From: Arthrobacter sp. ES3-54
Lineage (GTDB): Bacteria; Actinomycetota; Actinomycetes; Actinomycetales; Micrococcaceae
Direction of reading: 5' to 3'
Assembly: GCF_029504395.1 (NCBI RefSeq)
Contig: NZ_JAQFIF010000014.1
Coordinates: 1-64,000 of the forward strand
Length of the DNA: 64,000 nt
The translations under genes were made by a program, and so were the position numbers. Positions 18,301 through 26,497 of the stretch are shown here, in pieces; position 1 is the stretch's first letter; every line of letters begins with the position of its first letter. Under the pieces are notes generated by a model. The model did no database searches, was not told where the DNA came from, and saw only the letters and a list, made by a program, of their open reading frames with translations.

Positions 18301-18329
18301 TCAGTCGATCCGCCCCCCTGGCTCCGGGT

Positions 18330-18461
18330 CCAAACTCCTTGGCCGCGCACGCGGCTGGGCATGACCGCGTCTACCGCTATTTCCGCCGTCGAACAGACAA
18401 CGCCGCCACCGCCGAAGACCTGTGTGCGGAAGTTGCCCAAGACCCCCGACTGGGCCGTTGA
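18330..18461 (+). pseudogene. Relic of an ECF sigma factor gene
   Basis: The translation HDRVYRYFRRRTDNAATAEDLCAEV matches region 2 of ECF sigma factors (RVYRYF.RRT....AEDLT.EVF), after which similarity stops and the frame closes at 18461. No start signal fits and the rest of a sigma gene is missing. Together with the promoter at 18214-18300 this accounts for the 18214-18529 stretch. Confidence 0.5.
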
Positions 18462-18529
18462 CGGTCGCCCATTGCGATGCTCATTCCGGCGTTGCCAGGC
18501 CACGAGGCGAGATGTCATAGGATCAACGA

Positions 18530-19270
18530 ATGACCCAGCAACGTCCCATTGTCTTGATTACTGGCGTCGGCCGGCAGATCTCCATCGGTACGGAAATCGC
18601 CCGCCAACTTGCCACGGACGGGTGGGACATCGCCTTCGCGAATCACAGCCCGGAACGCGGATTCGTGGATGAATTCACCCTCGAGTTGCACGAACTTGGG
18701 GCTAAGACCTTAGCCTCCGACACCGATCTGGCAGACCCGTTGGCTCCCGAGACATTGATGCAGGCGGTCACAGACCAGTTAGGGCCCGTCCGGGCACTAG
18801 TCGCCAGCCACGCCCAGTCCATAGACAGCAGCATCCATGACACGTCCATTGAGAGTTTTGACCGTCATTTCGCCATCAACACCCGCGCCAACTGGCTATT
18901 AATCAAAGCGTTCGCGCAGCAGTACTCGTCAGCGCCTGGGCTCGGGCGAATCGTGGCGCTGACGAGCGACCACACAACCCACAACCTTCCCTACGGAGCC
19001 AGCAAGGGCGCACTTGATCGAATTGTGATCGCGGCCGCCGGCGAACTTGGGCACCGTGGGATCACCGCGAACTTGATCAACCCGGGCCCGATCGACACCG
19101 GCTGGATCAGCCCGGAACTCGGGGAGGCACTGAGCAGCGAGACCGCGCTTGGTCGGCTTGGTACACAACGAGACGCGGCGAACCTCGTGTCGTTCCTGCT
19201 CTCCGAGCGCGGCGGCTGGATCAACGGCCAGCTCCTACATTCAAACGGCGGTTTCCACCTGCCCGTCTAA
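18530..19270 (+). CDS. SDR family oxidoreductase
   Basis: Short-chain dehydrogenase of 246 residues. The nucleotide site is written as LITGVGRQISIGTEIA (classical TGxxxxxG is slightly altered as in enoyl-ACP-reductase-like SDRs). Catalytic motif YGASKGALDR supplies Tyr and Lys, and NPGPIDTGW follows. It resembles FabG/3-oxoacyl reductase-type antibiotic-region SDRs; substrate unknown. The 284 bases after it, before the gadB stop, contain an unremarkable 87-codon open frame (19310-19573) that I could not tie to any family. Confidence 0.88.
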   Translation: MTQQRPIVLITGVGRQISIGTEIARQLATDGWDIAFANHSPERGFVDEFTLELHELGAKTLASDTDLADPLAPETLMQAVTDQLGPVRALVASHAQSIDSSIHDTSIESFDRHFAINTRANWLLIKAFAQQYSSAPGLGRIVALTSDHTTHNLPYGASKGALDRIVIAAAGELGHRGITANLINPGPIDTGWISPELGEALSSETALGRLGTQRDAANLVSFLLSERGGWINGQLLHSNGGFHLPV

Positions 19271-19553
19271 ACCTTCGCGGAGCGGGATGACGATTGCGGA
19301 GACTTCCCGGTGATGATTCAATCCCTGACTGTCCGCGCGGAGGGATCCCTGGCGGCGGGGGGCGCTGCTGAGATCCCGCCCAGCCTTAGCCGGAAGTGCG
19401 AGCCCCACATGCTGCGGAACCTCGCCCAGCGCGACCCGGTCGAGGTCACTGCCGACCTCACCCGGATCCACCGCCGGAGCACTGTAGATGTGATCCGGTT
19501 CCCGCGTCAGCCCGGTCGGATGAGTCGGGCCGGTGTGTCACCGTTGCACTGGA

Positions 19554-20933
19554 TCAATGGCCGGGTCCGGTAACGATCTTCTTTCGTTCGGATTCGTGCG
19601 CGCCGCCCTTCTTAGCCAGCGTGGAGCACGCCTCTTCGATGTCTCGGGCGAGCGTGTCGACGTGCTCGCGGCTCATCGTTTCCTTGACCAGGGCCCGCAT
19701 GATCGTCACGTCTTGGGCGTTCGGCGGCAGGGTGTATGCCGGCACCATCCAGCCGCGCTCGGCCGAGAGTTGCCAGGCAATGTCGAACTCGTCGTACCCG
19801 GTGTCGGCGGCGAGCCGGAACGCGACCAGGGGAAGTTGCTCCTCGTCGGGGCCGATGATCTCGAACCTGCCCATGGCCTCCAACTTCTCGGCGAGGACGC
19901 GGGCGTTAGTCTGCATGTTCTGCATGATGTAGGTGTAACCGGCGCGACCATAGCGCACGAAGTTGTAGTACTGGGCGAGAACCATCGCCGAGCCGGTGGA
20001 GAAGTTCAGGGTAAAGGTCGAGTCCGTCTTGCCGAGGTAGTTCTCCTCGAAGACGAGGTCCTTGGCCAGGTCGGCCTTCTCCCGGAAGATCAGCCAGCCA
20101 ATGCCGGGATAGACCAGTCCAAACTTGTGCCCGGAAACATTGATCGAGCGGACCTGCTCGAGCCGGAAGTCCCACTCGGAGTCCGGGTAGAGGAAGGGCC
20201 AGACGAACCCCCCGCTGGCCCCGTCCACGTGTATCGGCACATCAAGGCCTCGCTCACGCTTGATCCGTAGCAGCAGGTCGTTGATGCCGACGATGTCGTC
20301 TTTGTGCCCGGTGAACGTCGTCCCCAGCACGGCTGCGACACCGATGGTGTTCTCATCGACATGGGCCTGCACGTCGTCCGGGCCGATCGTGTACTTCCCC
20401 GGCTGCAGTGGCACGATCCGCGGTTCGACGTCAAAGTAGCGGCAGAACTTCTCCCACACCACGTGCACGTCGCCGCCGAACACCAGGTTCGGGCTCGACG
20501 TCGACGCGCCGGCGGCCTCGCGACGCTTGCGCCAGTTCCACTTCAGGGACAGACCGCCGAGCATGATTGCCTCGGACGATCCCTGGGTTCGGGCTCCCGT
20601 CGTCTCGCCGGGTGCGTGGAAGAGGTCGGCGAGCATCCGAATGCAGCGCTGTTCGATCTCGGCCGTGCGGGGATATTCGGCGTGGTCGATGAAATTGCGG
20701 TGCAGGTTCGCGGCGATGATCTGCTGGGCCTCCGGCTCCATCCATGTCGTCACGAAGGTCGCCAGATTCCGGGCCGGATCACCCTCCAACGCCAGGTCCT
20801 CCGACACCAGCCGCAAAGCGTCCTGAGCAGGAATGCCGGTCTCCGGGAACACCCGGCTCGGCACCTCCTGGGTGACAAATCGGTTGCCGAACAGCGCCAC
20901 GTCGGCATCCGTCTGCTGGGAATCTATTGACAT
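19554..20933 (-). CDS. gadB: Glutamate decarboxylase
   Basis: PLP-dependent decarboxylase of about 459 residues, full length, converting glutamate and a proton to GABA and CO2. Visible features: DHAEYPRTAEIEQRC and ARTQGSSEAIMLGG near the substrate site, HVDGASGGFVWPF with the PLP Asp, and the Schiff-base Lys in SINVSGHKFGLVYPG (about residue 275). The start ATG 20933 follows GGAGAAGT. The gene lies 31 bp after a ClC transporter on the same strand, which suggests a proton-consuming acid-resistance role. No GadC antiporter is in the window. Confidence 0.95.
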   Translation of the reverse strand: MSIDSQQTDADVALFGNRFVTQEVPSRVFPETGIPAQDALRLVSEDLALEGDPARNLATFVTTWMEPEAQQIIAANLHRNFIDHAEYPRTAEIEQRCIRMLADLFHAPGETTGARTQGSSEAIMLGGLSLKWNWRKRREAAGASTSSPNLVFGGDVHVVWEKFCRYFDVEPRIVPLQPGKYTIGPDDVQAHVDENTIGVAAVLGTTFTGHKDDIVGINDLLLRIKRERGLDVPIHVDGASGGFVWPFLYPDSEWDFRLEQVRSINVSGHKFGLVYPGIGWLIFREKADLAKDLVFEENYLGKTDSTFTLNFSTGSAMVLAQYYNFVRYGRAGYTYIMQNMQTNARVLAEKLEAMGRFEIIGPDEEQLPLVAFRLAADTGYDEFDIAWQLSAERGWMVPAYTLPPNAQDVTIMRALVKETMSREHVDTLARDIEEACSTLAKKGGAHESERKKIVTGPGH

Positions 20934-20964
20934 CACTTCTCCTTCAGAGACTGTTGAAAAGGGG

Positions 20965-23037
20965 CTACGGATGAGTGCCCCGGACCAAAGGAACCGAGGC
21001 GTCGGTGGATTCTGGGCTCAGCATCAGAATCGCGCCGGCGAGGAAGCACAGGGCTCCCACGAGTGTGCCGAGATTGGACAGCTCGGCATTCCAGACATTG
21101 CCGCTCGACGGTATGACAAAGGCCGCGACGGCCGAGATGCCGAACGCAACAGAACCGGCCACGTTGATCACGGCGATCGTCCACGTCCGAGGCCTGGGTC
21201 GGCCGGCAATGGCGCCCAGACCGGCTTCCCGCAACGCCACACAGCTTGACACGAGGAAGGCGACTGAACCCAGAGCGTCGGGTCGCCACACCCGCTGATC
21301 GGTCAGCGCCGCACCGAGATTTTCCCGCACTGCGTTTCCCGTACTCCAGTTGAACCACAGCGTTCCGGCAAGTTGAATCGCGCCAGCAAGCCAAACGAGA
21401 TTCCGCGGCGCCCACACCCAAAACGAGTGGCGCCGCGTGGCACCCGCGGCCGGGAGCGCGTCAACGGCTTCGCGGTACTGCAGGAACGCCGCACACGTGA
21501 AGAACAGCGAACCGACGAAGAATGTGACTGCACACAAGCGCAATCCCACGGCCTCGGCGTATGACGGCACCGCCCCCAAGGCGAACAGACTCGAGCCAAT
21601 GATGAACAACCAGGCGGTCCACCGGCCGCGTACGCTCGAACGGCCAGCGCTCTTGCTCTCAGCTTCAGGGTCGGCCCTCGAGGGAGCCCGATGTTGGACG
21701 CCACCGCTATCGTCAGGACCCACGGGCTCCCCCGGGCCAGGGGCCGGGAGCACATTGGTGATCACGAAGGCCACCGCCACAGCCACCACCACCTGGGGTG
21801 TCACGGCCACACCGTCCACCCCCAGCAGCAGCGTGGCCAGCAGGGTCGACGTCAACGGCAGCCGCAGCATAGCTGCGCACATGGCTCCCATGCCCATGCC
21901 GATCCCTGCCGCGAGATTCATTCCGGGCAACCCGCTCGCAGCAATACCGAGCGCCGCACCGATGAACATCGACGGGAACACCGGACCACCACGGAATGCG
22001 CTCAGCGAGAGCCCGTAGGCCAAGGTCTTGCAAGCGATCAGCAGGACCAGCACAGGAAGCGAGTAGTCCGCGGCGCCTTCGACCAGCTCCGGAAGTGCGT
22101 CCTGCCCCGAGAACAACACCTGCGTGAAGCTGTGCCCAGAGATCAACTGATACGTCATCGCGGTAAGACCAATCAGCAAGCCGAGCGCAGAGGTCACCAA
22201 CACCCGGTTCAGATGCACGAGAGGACGAAGCGACAACGCAACCCAGCGGACCAACCATCCCAACAGCGCGCCGACCGCGCCCATGACCACCGCCCAGCCC
22301 AACGTCGCCAACGTCGGCGGCACCGCAGGCGGCACCACGGGCAGCGCCAGCGAGAAGCTGCCCAACCCGGTCCAGCCGTCCAAGCCGACGAACACAAGCG
22401 CCCCGACGCCGGAAGCGAGTAGTCCGGGCAGGGCCATCAGACTCAGCGTCATTCCCCCGATCCCGGCGGCCTCCATGATCAGGAATGCACCGAGCACCGG
22501 AGACCCGAGCAAGGTACTGATCGCTGCGAAGCTGCCTGCCGACGCCATGATCGTCAGGGCCATCGGCGGAGCGTCCTTCTTCACCAGGTGCACCGCCAGC
22601 GCTCCGAGGCCGCCACCGATCGCGATAAGCGGCCCCTCGGGCCCGAGCACCGCACCCAGGCTGAGAGTGGTCAGCGCCGCGAGAATGATACCCACGAGCT
22701 CCCGCCCGTTCGGCGGGCCGCCGCCCGTCTTAAATCCGAAAGCGGGTGAGTGGCCCCCGGTTCCCGGCAGATACCGAATGGTCAACGCCGTCAACAACCC
22801 ACACAGCACCAACCACGGAACCGGCCACCACGCAGGAGCAGGACCCCCGAGGACTTGATTCGGAAGCCCGTTGAAGACGAACTGCTGGACGGCCGAGACC
22901 AAAGCGAGAAAGCCGTAGGCAATGGCCGAGATGGGAACGCCCAAGACCGCTGCCAGCACGAGCGCAGCGATGTACGCCCTGGAACGAATGACAACGGCCG
23001 GATCGAAACTGGGCGCCGCCGCGGCAGGCCCGCTCAT
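20965..23037 (-). CDS. ClC chloride/proton antiporter fused to a YrhK-like membrane domain
   Basis: Membrane protein of 690 residues, longer than a plain ClC. Residues about 20-440 are a ClC core with the filter segments GTGGHSPAFG, LGPEGPLIAIG (the gating Glu is kept) and GGPVFPSMF. After a polar linker (about 445-475) comes a second hydrophobic module with WLFIIGSSLFALGAVP and FFVGSLFFTCAAFLQYRE, typical of YrhK-like domains, repeated in weaker form near the end. With the downstream gadB it probably supplies the chloride shunt for extreme acid resistance. The ATG overlaps the stop of a 36-codon upstream ORF. Confidence 0.85.
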   Translation of the reverse strand: MSGPAAAAPSFDPAVVIRSRAYIAALVLAAVLGVPISAIAYGFLALVSAVQQFVFNGLPNQVLGGPAPAWWPVPWLVLCGLLTALTIRYLPGTGGHSPAFGFKTGGGPPNGRELVGIILAALTTLSLGAVLGPEGPLIAIGGGLGALAVHLVKKDAPPMALTIMASAGSFAAISTLLGSPVLGAFLIMEAAGIGGMTLSLMALPGLLASGVGALVFVGLDGWTGLGSFSLALPVVPPAVPPTLATLGWAVVMGAVGALLGWLVRWVALSLRPLVHLNRVLVTSALGLLIGLTAMTYQLISGHSFTQVLFSGQDALPELVEGAADYSLPVLVLLIACKTLAYGLSLSAFRGGPVFPSMFIGAALGIAASGLPGMNLAAGIGMGMGAMCAAMLRLPLTSTLLATLLLGVDGVAVTPQVVVAVAVAFVITNVLPAPGPGEPVGPDDSGGVQHRAPSRADPEAESKSAGRSSVRGRWTAWLFIIGSSLFALGAVPSYAEAVGLRLCAVTFFVGSLFFTCAAFLQYREAVDALPAAGATRRHSFWVWAPRNLVWLAGAIQLAGTLWFNWSTGNAVRENLGAALTDQRVWRPDALGSVAFLVSSCVALREAGLGAIAGRPRPRTWTIAVINVAGSVAFGISAVAAFVIPSSGNVWNAELSNLGTLVGALCFLAGAILMLSPESTDASVPLVRGTHP

Positions 23038-23144
23038 TCCCGGCAACCCAGCGCGTCTGTGACGATTCCGCCCGAAAGACGGCCCTCAGCAAACGGAGGT
23101 GCTGAGAAAACGGGTTCGGTGCGCCCGTTGTAACAGTTGAGCAT
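23034..23144 (-). CDS. 36-codon leader ORF coupled to the ClC gene
   Basis: ATG 23144 follows an excellent Shine-Dalgarno (AAGGAGAAGGG). The frame runs 36 codons, beginning MLNCYNGRTEPVFSAPP, and its TGA overlaps the ClC ATG as ATGA. The ClC ATG itself has no good ribosome-binding site, so ClC translation probably depends on ribosomes finishing this ORF. I know of no matching family. It could be a regulatory leader peptide or simply a coupling device. Confidence 0.55.
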   Translation of the reverse strand: MLNCYNGRTEPVFSAPPFAEGRLSGGIVTDALGCRE

Positions 23145-23602
23145 CCCTTCTCCTTCCGCGCGCCGTCCGCAAGGCGGCGGGAGCCTCTAATGAGGTCTCA
23201 CAAGCGATAGAGGCTGGTTGATCAGATGTTCTCCAAGCTAACGCTTCAAGTGGGGGCGGTCTTCACCCAATGCGGGTGAAAGAGCATCAAAAGAACACCG
23301 CCGTCCATCGCGGACGTTAAACGGAGGGCAACGCAGGCCCTCGAGTCGAGGTCGGCTGGCGGCAGCGTCAGATGATTGCTATTGCAAGCTTGCTTATCAT
23401 CGTTTAGTTTAGGGCTGGGATGCGGCCCGCCTTGCGAACGCGGGCCTCCGGCACACGCCTCTTGCCGACTTCCTGACGAGCCGGCTCTGCGTCCAAGTGT
23501 GGAGCCGGCCTCGGGGCGTCCCGGACGGTATCCGTCCCGATCACTCGGAGACCGGGCGCCGCTTCTGACGTCGCCCATCAGCCCATCAGCCCATAGAGCG
23601 TG
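23145..23602. other. Long intergenic stretch upstream of leader-ClC-gadB
   Basis: No gene supported in these 458 bases. At 23384-23396 the leftward strand reads TAAGCAAGCTTGC inside an AT-rich patch, within an imperfect dyad GATGAT...ATCATC. It differs by one base from the TAAGCATGCTTGC element in front of the MarR gene at 38284-38296. This AT-rich patch is the most promoter-like part. The sequence CCCATCAG is repeated 2.5 times at about 23574-23594. A leftward 110-codon open frame has no recognisable domain. Confidence 0.5.
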
Positions 23603-24022
23603 TTAGCCAAGGATTTCGGAACGTTTCCGGACGGCGTTGACGTAATCTATGAGAGGCTGCCGCGCGTCCGCCATGGCCTTCGCGAACAGGCCGCGCAACG
23701 GGCCCGTAAACTCCTCTTTCCCGCGCAGGTGCGTCATGCCGCTCTGTGGTTCGAGCGTGAATGTGCACACGCCGGTGAATAGGCCCAGGGGCAGGCCTCC
23801 GGTCCAGGTCATCACCTCGCCTGGCATCTGCTGGACACGGAGCCGGAAGACACGGCTCCCACGGACGCGGGTCCGGATTTTGATGGTGCCACCGTTGCGC
23901 AGCTCGCCTGTAACGTGCGTGATGCCGGATTCCCAAACCGTGTAGTTCCTGGCATCGGTGATGATGTCCCAGACGGTAGAGCCTCGGGCTTTGATCAGCG
24001 CCTCAGCCTCGGCAAAATGCAT
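23603..24022 (-). CDS. SRPBCC family protein
   Basis: Protein of 139 residues with the START-like pattern of polyketide cyclase/ligand-binding proteins: N-terminal strand HFAEAEALIKARGSTVWDIITDARNYTVWE (given for its VWDIITDA..Y..WE core), central MPGEVMTWTGGLPLGLFTG and THLRGKEEFTGPLRGLF, and a C-terminal helix. ATG 24022 gives the family start. The function is unknown; relatives are often annotated as polyketide cyclase/dehydrase. The 238 bases on its 5' side hold nothing supportable. Confidence 0.85.
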   Translation of the reverse strand: MHFAEAEALIKARGSTVWDIITDARNYTVWESGITHVTGELRNGGTIKIRTRVRGSRVFRLRVQQMPGEVMTWTGGLPLGLFTGVCTFTLEPQSGMTHLRGKEEFTGPLRGLFAKAMADARQPLIDYVNAVRKRSEILG

Positions 24023-24260
24023 GGACCTACCGTAACCGGCGCATCCGGGGACGGCGCTAGAGGATTTGGGCACCAGTTTGGTGAACATCACGCCCACGGG
24101 CCGCGGCATCGGCCACCGCGAGCCGCGCGGCGTCGTCAGCGAGCGTCTTCCTCCGCCAGGGCGAGGTGTTCCGCTGCGACGGCGTGCAAGGGTCACGTTA
24201 TGGCTGTGCACCGTCCCCGACAAGGGTCAAAGGGGCCCAACGAGCTACCTCCTGCCGGCC

Positions 24261-25183
24261 TTAGGCTGATCTGAACTTCACGCAGGCGTCCAGACCGGTG
24301 GCTCCCGTGGCAGTCCCTAAGGTTCTGGGCGTCAGTGAGGCCTCGGCGCCGCTCGCCCGGGCCAGCTGGTGCACGATGGACAGGCCGAGGCCGCTGCCCT
24401 CCCCGCTCTGCGTGCCCCGCCAGAAGCGGCTAAAGGCCCGGTGGCAATCTTCCAGGGAAAGTCCCGGTCCCTCATCCAGGATGTGCAGTTCGATGATGCC
24501 TGGTTGTTCACCGTGGGACACCACGAGCTGGATCTGGGAGCCCGGCGGAGCCACGGCAAGCGCGTTGTCGATCAAATTGTCGATGATCTGCTCGGCAAAA
24601 GTCTTCTGGTTACCGCGCCCGCCATGACGTACGCCAGGATGCCGGCGAGCAATACCGTGGTACCGGCGACGGTCCAGATGGTTCGCAGCTGGCCGTTTAC
24701 CTGCTCGGTCACCACCGAGGCAGGGTACGTCAGCCGGACGACGCCGGAGATCTTCTCACCGCTGAGGACAGGGACTGCGACGTAGAGCAGATCAAGGCCC
24801 AACGTCTGGGAATACCGCTGGCCGGCGTTGATCTGCCCGGTCAATGCGGCGGCAATTTCCGGGCGTGAACTGTACGTTGATCCGGTGGCTGCCTGATCGT
24901 CATCCGAAGTGGCCAAGGCCGTCCCGCCGGCGTCGACTATCACTACACGAGCGCCGCCCGCCTCCCCGTATCGACGCACGTCGGCGGCTACTTCCGCGGG
25001 TAGCGGGCCACCAGCTCTCAACGCGTCGCCGGACCGGCCGGCCAGCAGAAACGCGTCGCGTTCGAGGGAGGTGGTGAGGCGCTCACGTTCAACGCGGACC
25101 AGATAGTTCCCCAGCGGAATGTCCTGCACCAGGACCACGAGCAACGTGATGAACATGAACGCACCGATCAGCCTCCATCTCAT
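24261..25183 (-). pseudogene. Sensor histidine kinase with internal deletion of HAMP and phosphoacceptor domain
   Basis: The N-terminal part (25183 to about 24600) is a proper sensor: a first membrane helix MRWRLIGAFMFITLLVVLV, an extracytoplasmic domain of about 140 residues, and a second helix TVLLAGILAYVMAGAVTRR. It then runs straight into the N-box of the ATPase domain (EQIIDNLIDNALAVAPPG), which is in a different frame, followed by DEGPGL and GEGSGLGLSIV G-boxes. The HAMP domain and the whole His-containing dimerisation helix pair are missing. A deletion of roughly 300 bp or more plus a frame change is required, so no functional kinase can be made. Confidence 0.82.
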
Positions 25184-25862
25184 CCAGGCACTCCCAGCCT
25201 GAACCCGACGCCCCGGACGGCCTCGATCCAGCGTGGATCACCGAGCTTCTTGCGGTTCCCGGCTATGTGGGCATCCACGGTTTTCGTGGTGCCGTACCAG
25301 TCGCCGTCCCACACTGCGCGGAGGATCTCGCGACGCTCGAACACGGCACCCGGGTCTGCGGCAAGGAAGTACAGGAGCTCAAACTCTTTTGCCGTCAGAT
25401 AGACCTCCCTCCCGTCGAGGGCCACGCGACGCGACCGCTGGTCAATGCTCAGGCCGCCGATGTTCCCGCTAATGTCCGCCTCTGGACGGCCGTCCGGGAG
25501 CCGCTCTTCGGAGCGGCGGGCCACTGCCCGGATCCGTGCGATGAGTTCCCGCATCCCGAAGGGCTTGACCAAATAGTCGTCGCGCCCAGTTCCAACGCCA
25601 GCACCCGGTCGATCTCTTCATCCCGTGCACTGACAACGATGATCGGGGTGGCGGTCAGCGCGCGAATGGCTCGGCACACATCGGTTCCGTCCATATCCGG
25701 CAGCCCCAGATCCAGGAGGACAAAATCCGGACACTGCTCACGGACCACGTCCAGTGCCCGGCCGCCCGTCCCGACATGGCTTGCCCCGAAGCCGGCCCGG
25801 CTCAGCCCTTCAAGGACTCCGGCGGCCACTGATTCGTCGTCCTCCACTACCAGGATTTGCAT
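25180..25862 (-). pseudogene. OmpR-family response regulator with a frameshift
   Basis: The receiver domain reads correctly (ILVVEDDESV, phosphoacceptor Asp in LLDLGLPDMDG, VSARDEEIDRVLALELGA) until about position 25580. It then leaves frame where the family has DDYLVKPFG. The rest, VKPFGMRELIARIRAVARR and a complete winged-helix domain ending GVGFRLGVPG, is intact in another frame. Loss of one base in GGCGCGACGAC explains it. The stop overlaps the kinase ATG (ATGA). With the deleted kinase it forms a dead two-component pair. Confidence 0.85.
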
Positions 25863-25994
25863 ACCTGATTATGTTCCTGCCCGACGCGATTCGTGTCGCA
25901 ATCCGCACAAATTAGCCGATCGCGCGCGCAAACTTGGACGGTTCTTGGATTTCCTGAGGGTCTGTCCTTGCCGTTGAATTCCTAGGGTTGAGAC

Positions 25995-26423
25995 ATGAAT
26001 ACAAAAACAGCCCTCGTCCTCACAGCAGCCGGTGTCCTCCTCACCGGATCCGCGGCCCTCGCGGTGAATGTTCAGACCCTCAGCGGTGCACCGGCCGGGA
26101 CGACCCCCGCGAACACCGTCCTTCTGCCGCAGGATTCCACCACTGCCACGTCCCCTTCCCCCGCGTCGACGCCGACCACTTCGACCGTGGAGGACCGCCG
26201 ACCGGCATCATCGCTGAGCCCTTCCGCCAGTGACGACCGGGGCAACGAAAATTCGACCGCACCCAGACCCGCCACCGGCGGCCGGACCGCCGTTTCCCCC
26301 GCTCCCGTACCGGTACCGGTGCCGGCCCGTGCACCCTCCCGCACCAATGAACCCGGTGACGATCACGGCGGCCACGGCGAACCCGAACCGGGCGACGATA
26401 AGCACTCGGGCAACGACGACTGA
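25995..26423 (+). CDS. Secreted low-complexity protein
   Basis: Predicted 142-residue exported protein. Signal peptide MNTKTALVLTAAGVLLTGSAALA with a plausible cleavage after ALA. The mature part is Thr/Ser/Pro-rich, contains a run of alternating Pro-Val/Pro-Ala (PAPVPVPVPARAP) and ends in an Asp/Glu/His-rich stretch (DDHGGHGEPEPGDDKHSGNDD, 21 residues in full; the last is DD). No domain recognised. It is divergent from the dead two-component genes 132 bp away, so it may once have been controlled by them. The acidic His-rich tail could bind metal ions; this is inference. Confidence 0.65.
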   Translation: MNTKTALVLTAAGVLLTGSAALAVNVQTLSGAPAGTTPANTVLLPQDSTTATSPSPASTPTTSTVEDRRPASSLSPSASDDRGNENSTAPRPATGGRTAVSPAPVPVPVPARAPSRTNEPGDDHGGHGEPEPGDDKHSGNDD

Positions 26424-26497
26424 CAGACCACTGCCAGAGAGCGATACCAACTGGGCACCGCGCAGACACCGCCCCGCGTCCGGGCAACTCCGTGCCT

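Noticed and set aside
23574..23594. CCCATCAG tandem repeat
   Set aside because: Only 2.5 short copies; compatible with chance slippage and without context.
23034..23602. Fluoride riboswitch and CLC-F exporter
   Set aside because: The ClC filter is GPEGP with the normal gate Glu and the leader lacks the crcB-type conserved segments that I could recognise.
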